Origin: Byssovorax sp.
Lineage (GTDB): Bacteria > Myxococcota_A > Polyangia > Polyangiales > Polyangiaceae
Assembly: GCA_025362495.1 (NCBI GenBank)
Contig: JANYGI010000126.1
Span: forward strand, 117,815-181,814
Direction of reading: 5' to 3'
DNA length: 64,000 nucleotides
Below the pieces are notes generated by a model. The model did no database searches. It was not told the DNA's origin and saw only the letters and a list, made by a program, of their open reading frames with translations. Positions 22,351-35,395 of the stretch are shown here, one piece after another; the stretch's first letter is position 1, and each line of letters starts with the position of its first letter. The position numbers and the translations under genes were made by a program.

Positions 22351-23234
22351 GCCGGTCACACCCGCCCTCGCTACGGACCCTCGTCGAGCGGGCGGCGCGC
22401 GACGACGGGCTCTTCGCGCGCGGCGAGATCGTGCTCTGCGCCTGCTCCGGCGGAGCCGACTCGACGGCGCTGCTCCACGTACTGGCGATGCTGCGCAAGC
22501 GCCTCGGTCACGAGGTCGTCGCGCACGGCGTCGATCATGGTTTGCGCCCCGAGGCGGCGGGCGAGCTCGCCCTCGCGCAGCAGGTCGCCGAGGCCGCGGG
22601 CGTGCCGTTCTCGATCACGCGCCTCCACGTCGAGCCCGGCGGAAACCTCCAGGCGCGGGCTCGCGCGGCGCGCCTCGAAGCGCTGGGGATCGCGGCAATC
22701 CACGCGGGCGCGAGCGCGATCGCCACGGGCCACACGGCCGACGATCGCGCCGAGACGCTGCTGATGCGCCTGCTCCGCGGCTCGGGACCGCGCGGCCTCG
22801 CGGTGCTCCCGCCCACCGCGCCGCTGCCCGTCGCCTTGCCCGACGATCTGGGCGAGCGGGCGCCGGTGCTCATCCGCCCGCTCCTGCGCGCGCGACGGGC
22901 CGACGTGCTCGCGCACGTGATGCGTCATCGCCTGCAGTTCGCGCACGATCCCAGCAACCTCGATCCGCGCTTCACCCGCGTCCGCGTGCGTCGCGAGCTC
23001 GTCCCGCTGCTCGAAGATCTCTCGCCGCGCGTCGTCGATCACCTCTGTTCCCTGGCCGACATGATGCTGCTCGAGGCCGATCCGCTGGCTGTTCTGGGCC
23101 TCGGACGCGCGCAGCGGCAGGCGATCGAGCGAGCTCAGCGCCTCGGTCGAAAAGGCGTCGAGCTACGGCTCCGCGGCGGTCGTCGTGTCGATGCGACCTT
23201 CCCCGGAGGCCAGATCGTCCTTAACGAGAAGTGA
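22347..23234 (+). CDS. tilS: tRNA(Ile)-lysidine synthase TilS
   Basis: CSGGADSTALLHVLAML...VAHGVDHGLRPEA...NLQARARAARLEAL...ATGHTADDRAETLLMRLLRGSG. Confidence 0.92.
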   Translation: MSRSHPPSLRTLVERAARDDGLFARGEIVLCACSGGADSTALLHVLAMLRKRLGHEVVAHGVDHGLRPEAAGELALAQQVAEAAGVPFSITRLHVEPGGNLQARARAARLEALGIAAIHAGASAIATGHTADDRAETLLMRLLRGSGPRGLAVLPPTAPLPVALPDDLGERAPVLIRPLLRARRADVLAHVMRHRLQFAHDPSNLDPRFTRVRVRRELVPLLEDLSPRVVDHLCSLADMMLLEADPLAVLGLGRAQRQAIERAQRLGRKGVELRLRGGRRVDATFPGGQIVLNEK

Positions 23235-23408
23235 CGGCGCGTCGCCGGGGCCCGCCCGGTTTGTTGAAGAAGCGTGAAGAAACGGGCCCGCGCCGCCGTT
23301 GTGGGCGATAACGAGGTCGCCCGCCTCTCCCGGCGATGGCATGCTGGTTAGAACAAACGTACCATTTCGGAACAGCCCGTCCGGCCGCCCCGGCGGGGAC
23401 ATTCGAGG

Positions 23409-25358
<1,950 letters not shown>

Positions 25359-25419
25359 TTGCCCAGGGGGCCGAACGCGGCCCCCGACCTCGCCGCTCCG
25401 ATTGCGTGAGCGACGACTG

Positions 25420-25465
25420 AAACGAAGAGCGCCGCGATCCTCCGGGACGGCGGCGCTTTTCGTTT
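25420..25465. terminator. Bidirectional Rho-independent terminator between the convergent ftsH and beta-barrel genes
   Basis: AAACGAAgAGCGCCGC-gatcctccgggacg-GCGGCGCTtTTCGTTT: long near-perfect stem with flanking A/T arms on both strands. Confidence 0.85.
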
Positions 25466-25482
25466 GAGCTCAAACGAATTCG

Positions 25483-26925
25483 CTACGGGGCGTGGATCGT
25501 CGTCTGGAGGAAGGCCCAGTGTTGCAGCTTCGCGGGGCGCCCGGCCTCGATCAAGATCTCGCGGGCGCCGTCGCCGAAGATGAACAGGCCGTAGCCCGCT
25601 TCGAAGTCGACGGGCTTCCACGGGGTGAACTTGAGGGCGTAGTCGATCTCGTGGCCGAGCGCGCTCGACGTCGCGCTCGGTGACGCGCCGACCGGAGCGA
25701 GCGTCGCCGTCGTCCAGCGGCCCTTCTGATCGGCGAGGTTGGCGAAGCGGTAGCCAGCCGTCATCTGCACCTCGTCGCTCGGCTTCACCGCGACCGACGC
25801 GCCCGCCATGAGGATGTTCGACCACGCGAAGAGGCCCATCGGTCCGAGCGTCGTGTGCTCGTCGGGCAAGATGGGATCGAAGCGCTTCTCGGTGCCCGTG
25901 GGCGCACCGCTGTCGCCCGTCGCGTACGCGACCTCGGCGCCGAACGTCACGTGCCACGGCAGCGCAGTCTCGAGGCCGAGACGCGCCGCGAGCGCGAGCG
26001 CCTTCTGATCGCGCAGCACCCCGTACGAGGCGACGCGCCCGAGCTCGTAGGCGGCCTCGACGGCGTAACGGAAGCCGCGGTGATCGCCGGAGATCCTCCC
26101 ATCGATCACGTACGTGTCCGAGGGCGTGAGCGACGCCGGCTCGGGCGCGCGAGCGATGCGCGCGAGGCCTGTCACCTCGACCTGCAGCAGCGGCAAGAGG
26201 TGCCACGTCGCGTCGACTCCATAGAGCTGCGCGCCCGTCCCGGCGGCGGGCTGCTGCGATCCCACCGCGGCCGGCGGCGCGTTGCCGGGGGCCGAGAGCA
26301 GCACGCCCATCGCCTCGATGTCGACGTCGCCGACCTGCACGCCGAGGCGCGCCGCGTCGAGCGATCGCCCCGTCAGCGACCACTCGTTCGCGCCGACGAG
26401 GCGACCGTCACCCCACGTCACGCGCTGCCGCCCGAGCCGCAAGAACGCGCGTCGACCCGAGCGCGTGTGCACGTCGACGTAGGCCTCGAAGGGCGCGAAC
26501 GACGGCAGCGTGGGCTGCCCAGCGCCCGCGACGAGCGCCTCGGTGTCGCCGAGCAGGCGCGCGTCCTGGAGCGTGAAAACACCGGTGACAGGGCCGCGAT
26601 CGACCGCGAGCCCGAGGCGGCTGCGCTCGCTCACGTAGAACTGATCCGGCGTCGCCGCGCCCACGCCGCGCAGCGCGGGCAGCGTCGATCCAGGGCTCTC
26701 GCCGAGCACCGACGTCGTCGCGTAGATCGCCCCGCCGGTGTCGACGGGGTGGCGCCGGTACTCGCCGCGCACGCGCACCTCGAGCGAAGGACGAAACGTC
26801 CACGCGCCGACGACGATCGACTCCGAGAGCGGCGTCGCCTGCGCCCGCGCGAGGGCCGACGTCGAGCACAGCGCGAGCACCGAGGACGCCGAGGCGAGCA
26901 CACGAAGCGGGTTCGATCGGATCAT
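25483..26925 (-). CDS. Outer-membrane beta-barrel protein, alginate-export-like
   Basis: Signal peptide; FRPSLEVRVRGEYRR...YVSERSRLGLAVDRGPVTGVFTLQDARLLG...FLRLGRQRVTWGDGRLVG. Confidence 0.7.
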   Translation of the reverse strand: MIRSNPLRVLASASSVLALCSTSALARAQATPLSESIVVGAWTFRPSLEVRVRGEYRRHPVDTGGAIYATTSVLGESPGSTLPALRGVGAATPDQFYVSERSRLGLAVDRGPVTGVFTLQDARLLGDTEALVAGAGQPTLPSFAPFEAYVDVHTRSGRRAFLRLGRQRVTWGDGRLVGANEWSLTGRSLDAARLGVQVGDVDIEAMGVLLSAPGNAPPAAVGSQQPAAGTGAQLYGVDATWHLLPLLQVEVTGLARIARAPEPASLTPSDTYVIDGRISGDHRGFRYAVEAAYELGRVASYGVLRDQKALALAARLGLETALPWHVTFGAEVAYATGDSGAPTGTEKRFDPILPDEHTTLGPMGLFAWSNILMAGASVAVKPSDEVQMTAGYRFANLADQKGRWTTATLAPVGASPSATSSALGHEIDYALKFTPWKPVDFEAGYGLFIFGDGAREILIEAGRPAKLQHWAFLQTTIHAP

Positions 26926-27114
26926 CGGTCTCGTCGAGGGCGCCGCAGGACCGCGGCTCGGCGCAGTTTAGGCGTCCCGACGCGCTTTGGACAAGGGGCG
27001 GGACGGCGCGCCGCGACCCCGACGCGTTTGCGCGCGCCGGCCTCCCCGAGCGGCCCGTGAATCCCCGCGCAGGCTTCGCGGTCGGCGCGGCCGCGGTGGT
27101 AGGTTCGACCGCTC

Positions 27115-28368
27115 ATGACCGCCCTCCGCATCGAAGTCGCCGAGGCGCGCCTCGAGCGCCGCGGCCTCGCCACCAAGCTGCGCCGCGCGTCCGTCGTGCT
27201 CTTCTTGGCGCCGCTCCTCGCCCTCGCCACGATCGTCGTGTTCCACCTCGGCGTCGACGCGCTCGCGCCGGCCCTCGCCGCGACGATGCTCGCCTCGCCC
27301 GTCGCGGCGATCGCCGCCTACCTCGTGGAGAAGCTCCACCGCGTGCGGCGCGGCGCGCTGATCGTCGACGGCGGCGCCGTCTCGTTGCAGCACGACGCCG
27401 GCCGACTCCACGTCGCGCGCGAGCGCCTCGTCGCGGCGCGCCTCCACGATCGCGACCGCGCCATCGATCTCGATCTCACCGGCGGCGACGTGCTCCGCGT
27501 CCGCGTCCCCACCGCGGCCGACGCGCGCCGCGTGCTTCGCGCGACGGGGCCTGACGTGTCGCGCCGCGCCCTGCGCGTCCCGCTCGGCGCGAGCGCCTTT
27601 CTCGATCGACCCTTCTCCAGCCACGTCTTCCGGCTGGCCTTCGTCGCGACGTTGCTGATCGCCCGCTTCGCGCCGACGCGCGAGTCGGCCGCGACCGTCG
27701 CGCTCGCGGTGTTCACGACGATGCTCCTCGCCTTCGGCCGCGCGCTGATCAGCGCCAGCGAGCTCGTCATCGGCGCCGACGGCGTCACGATCCGCGGTCA
27801 CGTGCGCTCCCGCTTCATCGCCTACGATCGCCTCGCGGGGCTCGACGCGCCGAGGCCACGCGTGCCGGGCGTCGGCGTGCTCGCGCTCCGCCTCGTCGAC
27901 GGATCCACCGTCTCGCTGTCGACGCGCGATCTCTCCGCGGACGCGCGGGTCGAGCTCCTCGCGCGCTTCGAGGAGGCCTCGCGCGCCTGGCGCGACGGCG
28001 GCACCGACACCGCCGTGGAGCACCGCCTCGCGCGCCGCGGGCGACCCGTGGAACAGTGGCGCACATCGTTGACGAGCGCGCTCGAGAGCGCCGAGGGCTA
28101 CCGCGAAGAGCCGCTCACGCGTGAGGCGCTGCTCCGTGTCCTAGCGAGCCCCGCGGCCCCGGCCGAGCAGCGCATCGGCGCGGCGCTCGCGCTCACGCTC
28201 ACGCTCGATCGCCAGCCGGCCGCGCAGGAGATCGTCCTCGACGCCGCGTTCGCCTGCGCCAACCCGCGCCTCCGCATCGCACTCGAAAAGGCGGCAGAGG
28301 GCGAGCTCGACGAGGCCGCGCTCGACGAAGCGATCGCCGACGAAGCGCGGACGCGCGCTGCGTCCTAG
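27115..28368 (+). CDS. Hypothetical membrane protein
   Basis: Long codon-biased ORF with two TM hairpins (VVLFLAPLLALATIVVF; FRLAFVATLLIARFA). Confidence 0.7.
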   Translation: MTALRIEVAEARLERRGLATKLRRASVVLFLAPLLALATIVVFHLGVDALAPALAATMLASPVAAIAAYLVEKLHRVRRGALIVDGGAVSLQHDAGRLHVARERLVAARLHDRDRAIDLDLTGGDVLRVRVPTAADARRVLRATGPDVSRRALRVPLGASAFLDRPFSSHVFRLAFVATLLIARFAPTRESAATVALAVFTTMLLAFGRALISASELVIGADGVTIRGHVRSRFIAYDRLAGLDAPRPRVPGVGVLALRLVDGSTVSLSTRDLSADARVELLARFEEASRAWRDGGTDTAVEHRLARRGRPVEQWRTSLTSALESAEGYREEPLTREALLRVLASPAAPAEQRIGAALALTLTLDRQPAAQEIVLDAAFACANPRLRIALEKAAEGELDEAALDEAIADEARTRAAS

Positions 28369-29285
28369 GGCTCGAAGTCGTCGCCGCCCTTGGGCTTCTT
28401 CTTCGGCGGCGGAGTCGCTGCGGCGGGCGGCGGCTTCGACGCCGGCGGCGTCGCGGCGGGCGGCTTCTTCGCGGGCGGCTGGCTCGCAGAATTGTTCGCG
28501 GCGGGCGGCGCCTGCGGCGGACGCGCCGCGACCGCGTCGTGCGGCGGGGGCTTCGGCGTCGTGCCCTTTGCCGGCTTGGTCGGGGTCGCATCGACGGGGC
28601 CGCCGCCGCCGCTCGTCTCCAGCGCGCGCGCCAGATCGATCGCGAACTTCGCGGCCACACCGCCCCAGCGCTCGCCGGCCTCGCCGGCCTCGGTCAGCAC
28701 CGCGGCCGACGCGTCGAGCTCCATCGTGATTTCGTCGCGCCGCGCCTGGGGCTCCCCGCGGAACGTCGCCGGCGCTTGGGCCCGCAGATCGGCGCGGATT
28801 TTCTCGAGCTCCGTCGCGCGCGCGCTCACCGCGCCGAGCCGCTGGCTCAGCGTGATCGCGCTCTTCGCCGAGGCCTCGGCGGCCTTCGCCAGATCGTCGG
28901 CCTCGAGGTTGACGACGCCCTTGGCCTTCGCGGTCGAGACCTTCGTCTCGGGCACCAGATCGACATGGAACGCCACGCCCGCGTCGTGGAGCTTCTTCGC
29001 GCGCGTCTCCGCCTCGCCCACCGCGAGCGTCGCCGACGCCGACGCCTCGAGGCCGAGCATCGTCACGAGCGCCGCGCGCGCCGACGCCTCGTCGTCCTTC
29101 GCCTTCTGCCCCTCGGCGCGCAGCGTGAGCACGGCCGTGAAGAAGTCGTCGTAGGTGCCTTGCCCTGTCGTGTACGCCTGCCCTTGCGCCATGTGAGGCA
29201 CCGGCTTGGCGCAGCCGACCGCGCTCGATCCAGCCGTGAAAACAAGCCCCATCGTCACGACGGCGCCCCCGAACCGCGCCTTCAT
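28365..29285 (-). CDS. Hypothetical lipoprotein with Pro/Lys/Ala-rich C-terminus
   Basis: MKARFGGAVVTMGLVFTAGSSAVGCAKP lipobox; helical body; low-complexity tail. Confidence 0.65.
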   Translation of the reverse strand: MKARFGGAVVTMGLVFTAGSSAVGCAKPVPHMAQGQAYTTGQGTYDDFFTAVLTLRAEGQKAKDDEASARAALVTMLGLEASASATLAVGEAETRAKKLHDAGVAFHVDLVPETKVSTAKAKGVVNLEADDLAKAAEASAKSAITLSQRLGAVSARATELEKIRADLRAQAPATFRGEPQARRDEITMELDASAAVLTEAGEAGERWGGVAAKFAIDLARALETSGGGGPVDATPTKPAKGTTPKPPPHDAVAARPPQAPPAANNSASQPPAKKPPAATPPASKPPPAAATPPPKKKPKGGDDFEP

Positions 29286-32050
29286 TCGCATTGGAGCACC
29301 GACCCCCAGAGCTCGTAGCTTCGCTCGCCCTTCGACAGGAACACTGCCGCGGCGTAGCCGTTCACCACGCCGAGCACGCCTTGCCCGAAGTTGCCTGCGG
29401 GGGGCGACAGCGCGATCGGATCGCCGAGCGGCGTGAAGCTCGCCTCGAGCGTCTGGGCGCGGATCGCGCGGCTGCCGGACGCGCCCTCGGTCCACACCAT
29501 CACCCAGCGACCGTCGGGCAGGCCGGCGATGTCGGGCGCGAATGCGTCGCCGCCGGGGCCGCCCTTCGGCAGCGGGATCACCGTCGTCGTCGCGGGGATC
29601 GATCCCGTCTTCGCGTGGGCCACGCGGATCTCGTAGTGATCGCTGCCCGCCGGCTTGTCGGCGAAGATCAGCGCGAGCTCGCGGTGGTTCCACCCGATGT
29701 TCGGCTTGCCCACCTGGCCGCCCGATCCCGCGACCTTCACGAGGTCGCCCACGGGCTTGCGATCGAGGCCGATCCAGCCGCTCCAGATCGCGCCGTCGCG
29801 GCGGAACACCAGCCCGTAGCCGCTGCCCTCGGCGATCTGTACGCGCGCCGCGCTCGGGGCCTCGGCGCCCGCGAGCGGCCACAGCGGCGTGGCCTTCGCG
29901 CCTTCGCTGTCGGCCGTCACGATCGATCCGGCCTGCACGCCGATCACGAACGGCGGCTTCGCGTCGACGGGGATGATCGACGCGATCCCGCCCTCTTTCG
30001 CCGCGGTCACCAGGTGAAATTCTCCGGTGGCCGAGGGCGACACGCGATCGAGATCGGCCTCCGACGTCTTCGCGAACGCGGCCTTCACCTCGCCCGTCGA
30101 CGGCGACACCACGATGCCCATCGCCCCGCTGGCGTCGCGCGCGTAGCCGATCGCCAGCGCCCCGCTCGTCGTCGCGGTCACCTCGAACGGGATCGTCTTC
30201 GAGGCCTTCGGCGCCCACATCACCGGCTGCCGCGTCACCCAGCAGGCCTTCGGCGGCGCGGGGATCACCGCGCGCGCCAGCGTCGGGATCGACTGCAGCT
30301 GCGGGCGCGCGACCTGCACCGCGGGCCGCGCCGAGCAGCGGCCGGCGAAGAACGCCGTGACCACCGCGCAGATCAGGGCGCCGCCCGCGCCGTACAGCGA
30401 TCCCACGGGCACTGCGACGGGCGCGCCGGGCATCGGCGGGGGATCCGAAACCCGCGCTCGCGACGGCGGAGCGGCCTGCGCCAACTCGCGCTGCGGTGTC
30501 GGCGGCGCAGCGCGCGATCCGAGGCTCGCCGGCGGAGCCTGGAGCGCGGCGGCCTGCTCCACGGCGGCGAGGCTCGGCGGCGGGCGCGACGTCGTCGGCC
30601 GCAGGCCCTCCATCGGCAGCGGCGGCGGATACGACGGGTGCGTCGCGCGATCGGCGGCAGCCTCCGTGGACAGCTCCTGGAGCCCGGGAGGGAACAGCGC
30701 CGTCGTGGTGACCGTCACCCCGTTCGGCAGCGGCGGCGGATAGGAAATCCGCGCCGGCGGCGGACGCGACGACGGCGAGCTGCGGAACGTGCCCGACGCG
30801 ATCCCGGGCGACAGCGGCGTCGCGTCGAGCGGCATCGTCAGCGGCAGCGGCAGCGGCAGCGGATCCATCGACACCGGCGGCAGCGCTGCGGTCGAGGTCT
30901 CGAGCTGTTCGGTCGTGGGATCGGTGACGGCCTCCACCCCGGGGTCGCTCGGATTCGTTGCGATCGCGACGACCGACGGCGGCGTCGGCGTGGGCGCCGG
31001 GGCCGACGGGAACACGAAAGGCTTCGATCCAGGCGCCGTCACGGGCAGCTTCGGCGCGGTCGGTCGCGTCGCGACGGGGGGCCGATGGATCACGGGGCGC
31101 ACGGGGAGCGCCGGCGGCCGTACCGGCGGGCCGTTCCGCGGCGCGTCGGCCTTCGCCGCGGCGGGCGCGAGCGCGGGGGCCTGCGGCCGACCCACGGGCA
31201 GCGCAGGCCGCGCCTCGTCGAGCTCCGGCGCGTCGATCGACACGGCCATCGGCTCGCCCACGTTCGAGCCTTTTTCCAGGTCGGCGCGCGTCGGACGGGT
31301 CAGCTGCGGCTGGGTCGCGTCCTCGTCGGACGAGTCGGCCACGGACGACCAGTCGCTGTCGATCTCCTGCGTCGTCATCTTCCGCTGCGGCGCGGGGCGA
31401 GGCCGACCCGACGTCTGCGGCAGGGCCGGCGCGCGCGGGATCTCCAGCGCGTCGATGCGGGCCGGCGTCGTCCCTTGCTGGGGGATCTGCGTTATCGCCA
31501 CCCGCTCCGAGCTCGGCGAGGGCACGGCGATCGGCGCGCCCTGCGGCAGCGGTCGCTCGGCCTCGCCGCCGCTCACGCCGATCAGCGTCCGCATCCCGGT
31601 GCGCGGCGACGGCGGCAGCGCACGCTTGGCCGCGGCAGCCGGCAACACCAGCGGCCCGCCGGTCGTCGACCTCGGTCGCGGGGGCGGTGAACCGTTCGTC
31701 GCGCCCTCGTCCGCCAGCGGCTGGGGCATGCCCACCAGCGAGGCTCGACCCTTCGCGGGCGGGGTCCTCGGCGCTTGCGCGACGGCGTCGGCGAGCTCGG
31801 CCATCGTCGCGGCCGGGGCCCACTCCTTCATCCCGTCGCGCCACACGAGCGTCGTCGCGGGCAGGAGCGAGCTGGCCAGAGCCGCGCGCAGCTCGTCCGT
31901 GCCGACCAGGCGCTGCACGCCGCGCTCGTCGGTCCATCTCCACTCGTCACGTGTCGTCGTCAAAGCGCGCTGGTCTCCAGAACGACGGGATCCTACCGCG
32001 ACCCGGAGAAGATGATCGATTTTGTGGGACAGGAACGCAACTTCGCCCAC
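29282..32050 (-). CDS. GYF_2-like N-terminal domain, Pro-rich linker, TM helix and C-terminal beta-propeller-like domain protein (exact start uncertain)
   Basis: EWRWTDERGVQRLVGTDELRAALASSLLPATTLVWRDGMKEWAPA; TM GSLYGAGGALICAVVTAFFAG; C-term repeats. Confidence 0.7.
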   Translation of the reverse strand: MGEVAFLSHKIDHLLRVAVGSRRSGDQRALTTTRDEWRWTDERGVQRLVGTDELRAALASSLLPATTLVWRDGMKEWAPAATMAELADAVAQAPRTPPAKGRASLVGMPQPLADEGATNGSPPPRPRSTTGGPLVLPAAAAKRALPPSPRTGMRTLIGVSGGEAERPLPQGAPIAVPSPSSERVAITQIPQQGTTPARIDALEIPRAPALPQTSGRPRPAPQRKMTTQEIDSDWSSVADSSDEDATQPQLTRPTRADLEKGSNVGEPMAVSIDAPELDEARPALPVGRPQAPALAPAAAKADAPRNGPPVRPPALPVRPVIHRPPVATRPTAPKLPVTAPGSKPFVFPSAPAPTPTPPSVVAIATNPSDPGVEAVTDPTTEQLETSTAALPPVSMDPLPLPLPLTMPLDATPLSPGIASGTFRSSPSSRPPPARISYPPPLPNGVTVTTTALFPPGLQELSTEAAADRATHPSYPPPLPMEGLRPTTSRPPPSLAAVEQAAALQAPPASLGSRAAPPTPQRELAQAAPPSRARVSDPPPMPGAPVAVPVGSLYGAGGALICAVVTAFFAGRCSARPAVQVARPQLQSIPTLARAVIPAPPKACWVTRQPVMWAPKASKTIPFEVTATTSGALAIGYARDASGAMGIVVSPSTGEVKAAFAKTSEADLDRVSPSATGEFHLVTAAKEGGIASIIPVDAKPPFVIGVQAGSIVTADSEGAKATPLWPLAGAEAPSAARVQIAEGSGYGLVFRRDGAIWSGWIGLDRKPVGDLVKVAGSGGQVGKPNIGWNHRELALIFADKPAGSDHYEIRVAHAKTGSIPATTTVIPLPKGGPGGDAFAPDIAGLPDGRWVMVWTEGASGSRAIRAQTLEASFTPLGDPIALSPPAGNFGQGVLGVVNGYAAAVFLSKGERSYELWGSVLQCE

Positions 32051-32070
32051 CTCAGTGTCGATGGACGCTC

Positions 32071-32754
32071 ATGCGCTCCTTTGTCACTCTGGTCTTCTCG
32101 CTCATCCGCCTGCTCCTCGCCGCCGTCAAAGGAGCGCTCGGGCCGCCGACGTGCGCCGCGTGCGACGCTCGGGTCCGCGACCACGTCGTGTTCTGCCCGA
32201 CCTGCGCTGCGACGATCGAGCCGCCGCCGGACCCGGAGGATGCCTCCGCATCCGATCCGCGGCTCGAGGCCACCGTCGCCTTCGGCGCCTTCGGCGGCGC
32301 CCTCGCGATCGCGCTGCGCCGACTCAAGTACCAGGATCGCCCTGACCTCGCGGCGCCTCTCGGGCACCTCGCGCGTCGGGCCGCGCGCGTCGGCGGCCTC
32401 GTGGCGGATCTCGTCGTCCCGGTCCCGCTCCACCCGCGCCGGCTCGTCGAGCGCGGCTACAACCAGGCGGCGTTGATCGCGGCCGAGGTCGCCGTCGAGC
32501 TCGACGCGCCGCTCCTCGCGCGCGCCCTCGTTCGCCTCCGCAACACGCCGCAGCAGGCGCACCTCGATCGCGAGGCTCGCCGCGGCAACGTCGCCCGGGC
32601 CTTTCGCGCCCGCGATCCCCGCGCGATCGCCGGGCGCCGCGTCGTCCTCGTCGACGACGTCGCCACCACCGGCGCCACGCTCGCGGCCTGCGCCGACGCG
32701 CTGCTCGCCGCGGGCGCCGCCTCGGTCACGGCCATCGTCGTCGCTCGCGCGTGA
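32071..32754 (+). CDS. ComF family phosphoribosyltransferase
   Basis: CAACDARVRDHVVFCPTC zinc finger; LKYQDRPDLA; VPVPLHPRRLVERGYNQAALIA; VVLVDDVATTGATL. Confidence 0.92.
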   Translation: MRSFVTLVFSLIRLLLAAVKGALGPPTCAACDARVRDHVVFCPTCAATIEPPPDPEDASASDPRLEATVAFGAFGGALAIALRRLKYQDRPDLAAPLGHLARRAARVGGLVADLVVPVPLHPRRLVERGYNQAALIAAEVAVELDAPLLARALVRLRNTPQQAHLDREARRGNVARAFRARDPRAIAGRRVVLVDDVATTGATLAACADALLAAGAASVTAIVVARA

Positions 32755-32757
32755 CGG

Positions 32758-33342
<585 letters not shown>

Positions 33343-33645
33343 CGGGGCGCGACTATAGCCACGCCGCGCCCGGCGGGCCCAGCGGTCGGCGAACGATCGC
33401 GTCCAGGCGCTCCCGGCCGCGGCGGCGCGCCTGCTTCTCCCGCGCACGCTCACCGATCGAGCGAGGCTCCGACTCGCCCGGCGCTCCAGCGGTCTCGTGT
33501 CTTCGCGCGCCGATCTGTGCAGTCACCGCGCATGGCGGCGTGCTCGTGCGCGCGGCGTTCGCTCGGCTCCGCGGCGGCACGAGCGAGGTTTCAGGTTGCC
33601 CGCACCCCGCCCCCGGTCACCTTCAATTCAAGGAAAGGTGGCAAC

Positions 33646-34353
33646 GTGAAAGTGCGCATTCCAGGCTCGTCCAGCGTCGCTCTCGGCCTTCCGGCAGCGT
33701 CGCTCTTCGTCTCTCTGAGCGTGATGGGCTGCGCCACGGTGCGCTCCGAGTCCATCACCGTCGTCCCCGTCAAGGTCGCCGCGCCGGCGCCGGCCGAACA
33801 CGGCGCCGCGGCCTCACCGCCGCAGGAAGAAGAAGAGGCCCAGCGCAGCGCGCAGCACGTGTGGTGCAAGTACCTCGAGGCCCTCTTCCTCCGCTCCACC
33901 GACGGCTCCACGACCTGGCCTCGCCTCGCGCAGTGCGAGGTCGTGCGGACACCCGCCGCCCCGGCGATGCTCCAGCGCACGGCCGAGTGCTCGATGATCG
34001 CGCTCCAGAAGTTCGAAGGCGATCCCTTCACCGCGGAGTACGCCGCCGAGGTCACCCGCTGCGGCCGCGAGTCGCTCGACGCCACCACGATGTCGGCCAG
34101 CGATCTCGCCCCGTTCGTGAAGGTGATCTGCGCGCGCGCCGTCGCGTGCGGCACGGCGAGCGAGATCGAGTGCCAGCAGGCCATCGACGAGACCCTCGGC
34201 CCGAACCTCCGCCGCGCCATCGGCGCCATCAACAAGCGCGGCCGCGCCGAGCTCCGGGCCTGCCTCGACTCCGCGGCGTGCGACGCCACGAGCGAGCAGA
34301 TCACCGGCTGCCTGACCCCGATCATGGACCGCCTGCTCTGGCTCCCGGAGTAG
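33646..34353 (+). CDS. Hypothetical lipoprotein
   Basis: GTG start; VKVRIPGSSSVALGLPAASLFVSLSVMGCATV lipobox. Confidence 0.6.
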   Translation: MKVRIPGSSSVALGLPAASLFVSLSVMGCATVRSESITVVPVKVAAPAPAEHGAAASPPQEEEEAQRSAQHVWCKYLEALFLRSTDGSTTWPRLAQCEVVRTPAAPAMLQRTAECSMIALQKFEGDPFTAEYAAEVTRCGRESLDATTMSASDLAPFVKVICARAVACGTASEIECQQAIDETLGPNLRRAIGAINKRGRAELRACLDSAACDATSEQITGCLTPIMDRLLWLPE

Positions 34354-34391
34354 CCCTCACCCGCCCGGCGGGCGAGGGGCCAGAGCTCCGA

Positions 34392-35381
34392 TCACGGGAC
34401 GCGCAGCCGCGCGATCAGCGGCACGTGATCGCTCAGCCCCGAGAACGCCCCGGCCTCGCCGAAGCGCTTCGTGTCCTCGAAGTCGAGCCATTCCAGGCCC
34501 GGCGACGAGTACACGTGATCGAGGTGCATCCGCAGGTTGAGGAAGCCCGCGGTCGGGTAGTCGCGCGACTCGGTCGCGGTCAGGTTCTGCACCTTCGAGA
34601 ACGCGTCGACGAGGCCGCGCTCGTCGCGCAGGTAGCAGTCGACGGGCGATCCCGGGAGCGAGTTGAAATCCCCCACGACCACGTAGTTCTCGCAGCGCTT
34701 CTCGGCGGCCACGAAGTCCGCGAGCGTCTTCGCCTCGGCGAGCTGGTTCGGGCCGAAGCCCATGCGCGCCTGCTCGGTCCAGAACTCCTTGCTGAAGATG
34801 TTGGGCAAGCTCAGGTGGGTGTTGAACACGTCGAACGTGAAGCCGTCCTTGTGCTTGAACGAGATGTGCGCGCAGATCCGCGTCTGCTTCAGCTTCTTCG
34901 CGCGGAGCCGGTGGGTGATGTCGTGCGGCTGCCCGGCGTTGTGGTGGCCGATCTCCAGCGCGTCGCTGGCGATCACGGCGAGGCCCGTCGTGTAGATGTT
35001 GGTGCGCTGGGTGAGCCGGTACTTGTGCGCGGGGAAGTAGTACGCCGTGTAGCGCTCGGGCTTCTTCGCCCGCGCGAGCGCCGCGTGCAGCTCGGTCATC
35101 ACGCGGTCGAGCTGCGTCTCGGCCGGGTGCCAGAGGCGGTTCGCTGTCGTCGATCGCAGCGACTGGGTCTCGACTTCCTGGAGGCACACCAGATCGGGCA
35201 GGGGTGAGAGCGCGGCGAGCGACCGGGCGATGCGCCGGAACGCCGGCCCGGTCGAGGCGATCCCGCGCGTGGCGTGGCCGAAGTACCGGACGTTGTACGT
35301 CATCACGCGCAGCGTGCGCGCGGCGCCGGCCGGACCGCGCGGGGGGCTCGAACAATCGATCGGTGCGTCAGCGAGGGTCAT
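34392..35381 (-). CDS. Endonuclease/exonuclease/phosphatase (EEP) family protein
   Basis: LRVMTYNVRYFG...LVCLQEVE...VFNTHLS...VVGDFNSLPGS...HLDHVYSS...LSDHVPL. Confidence 0.9.
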   Translation of the reverse strand: MTLADAPIDCSSPPRGPAGAARTLRVMTYNVRYFGHATRGIASTGPAFRRIARSLAALSPLPDLVCLQEVETQSLRSTTANRLWHPAETQLDRVMTELHAALARAKKPERYTAYYFPAHKYRLTQRTNIYTTGLAVIASDALEIGHHNAGQPHDITHRLRAKKLKQTRICAHISFKHKDGFTFDVFNTHLSLPNIFSKEFWTEQARMGFGPNQLAEAKTLADFVAAEKRCENYVVVGDFNSLPGSPVDCYLRDERGLVDAFSKVQNLTATESRDYPTAGFLNLRMHLDHVYSSPGLEWLDFEDTKRFGEAGAFSGLSDHVPLIARLRVP

Positions 35382-35395
35382 GTATTCTCCAGGCC

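Noticed and set aside
34354-34391. CCCTCACCCGCC/GGCGGGCGAGGGG hairpin as a terminator
   Set aside because: Sits between convergent genes, but there is no T tract on either side; too weak to call.
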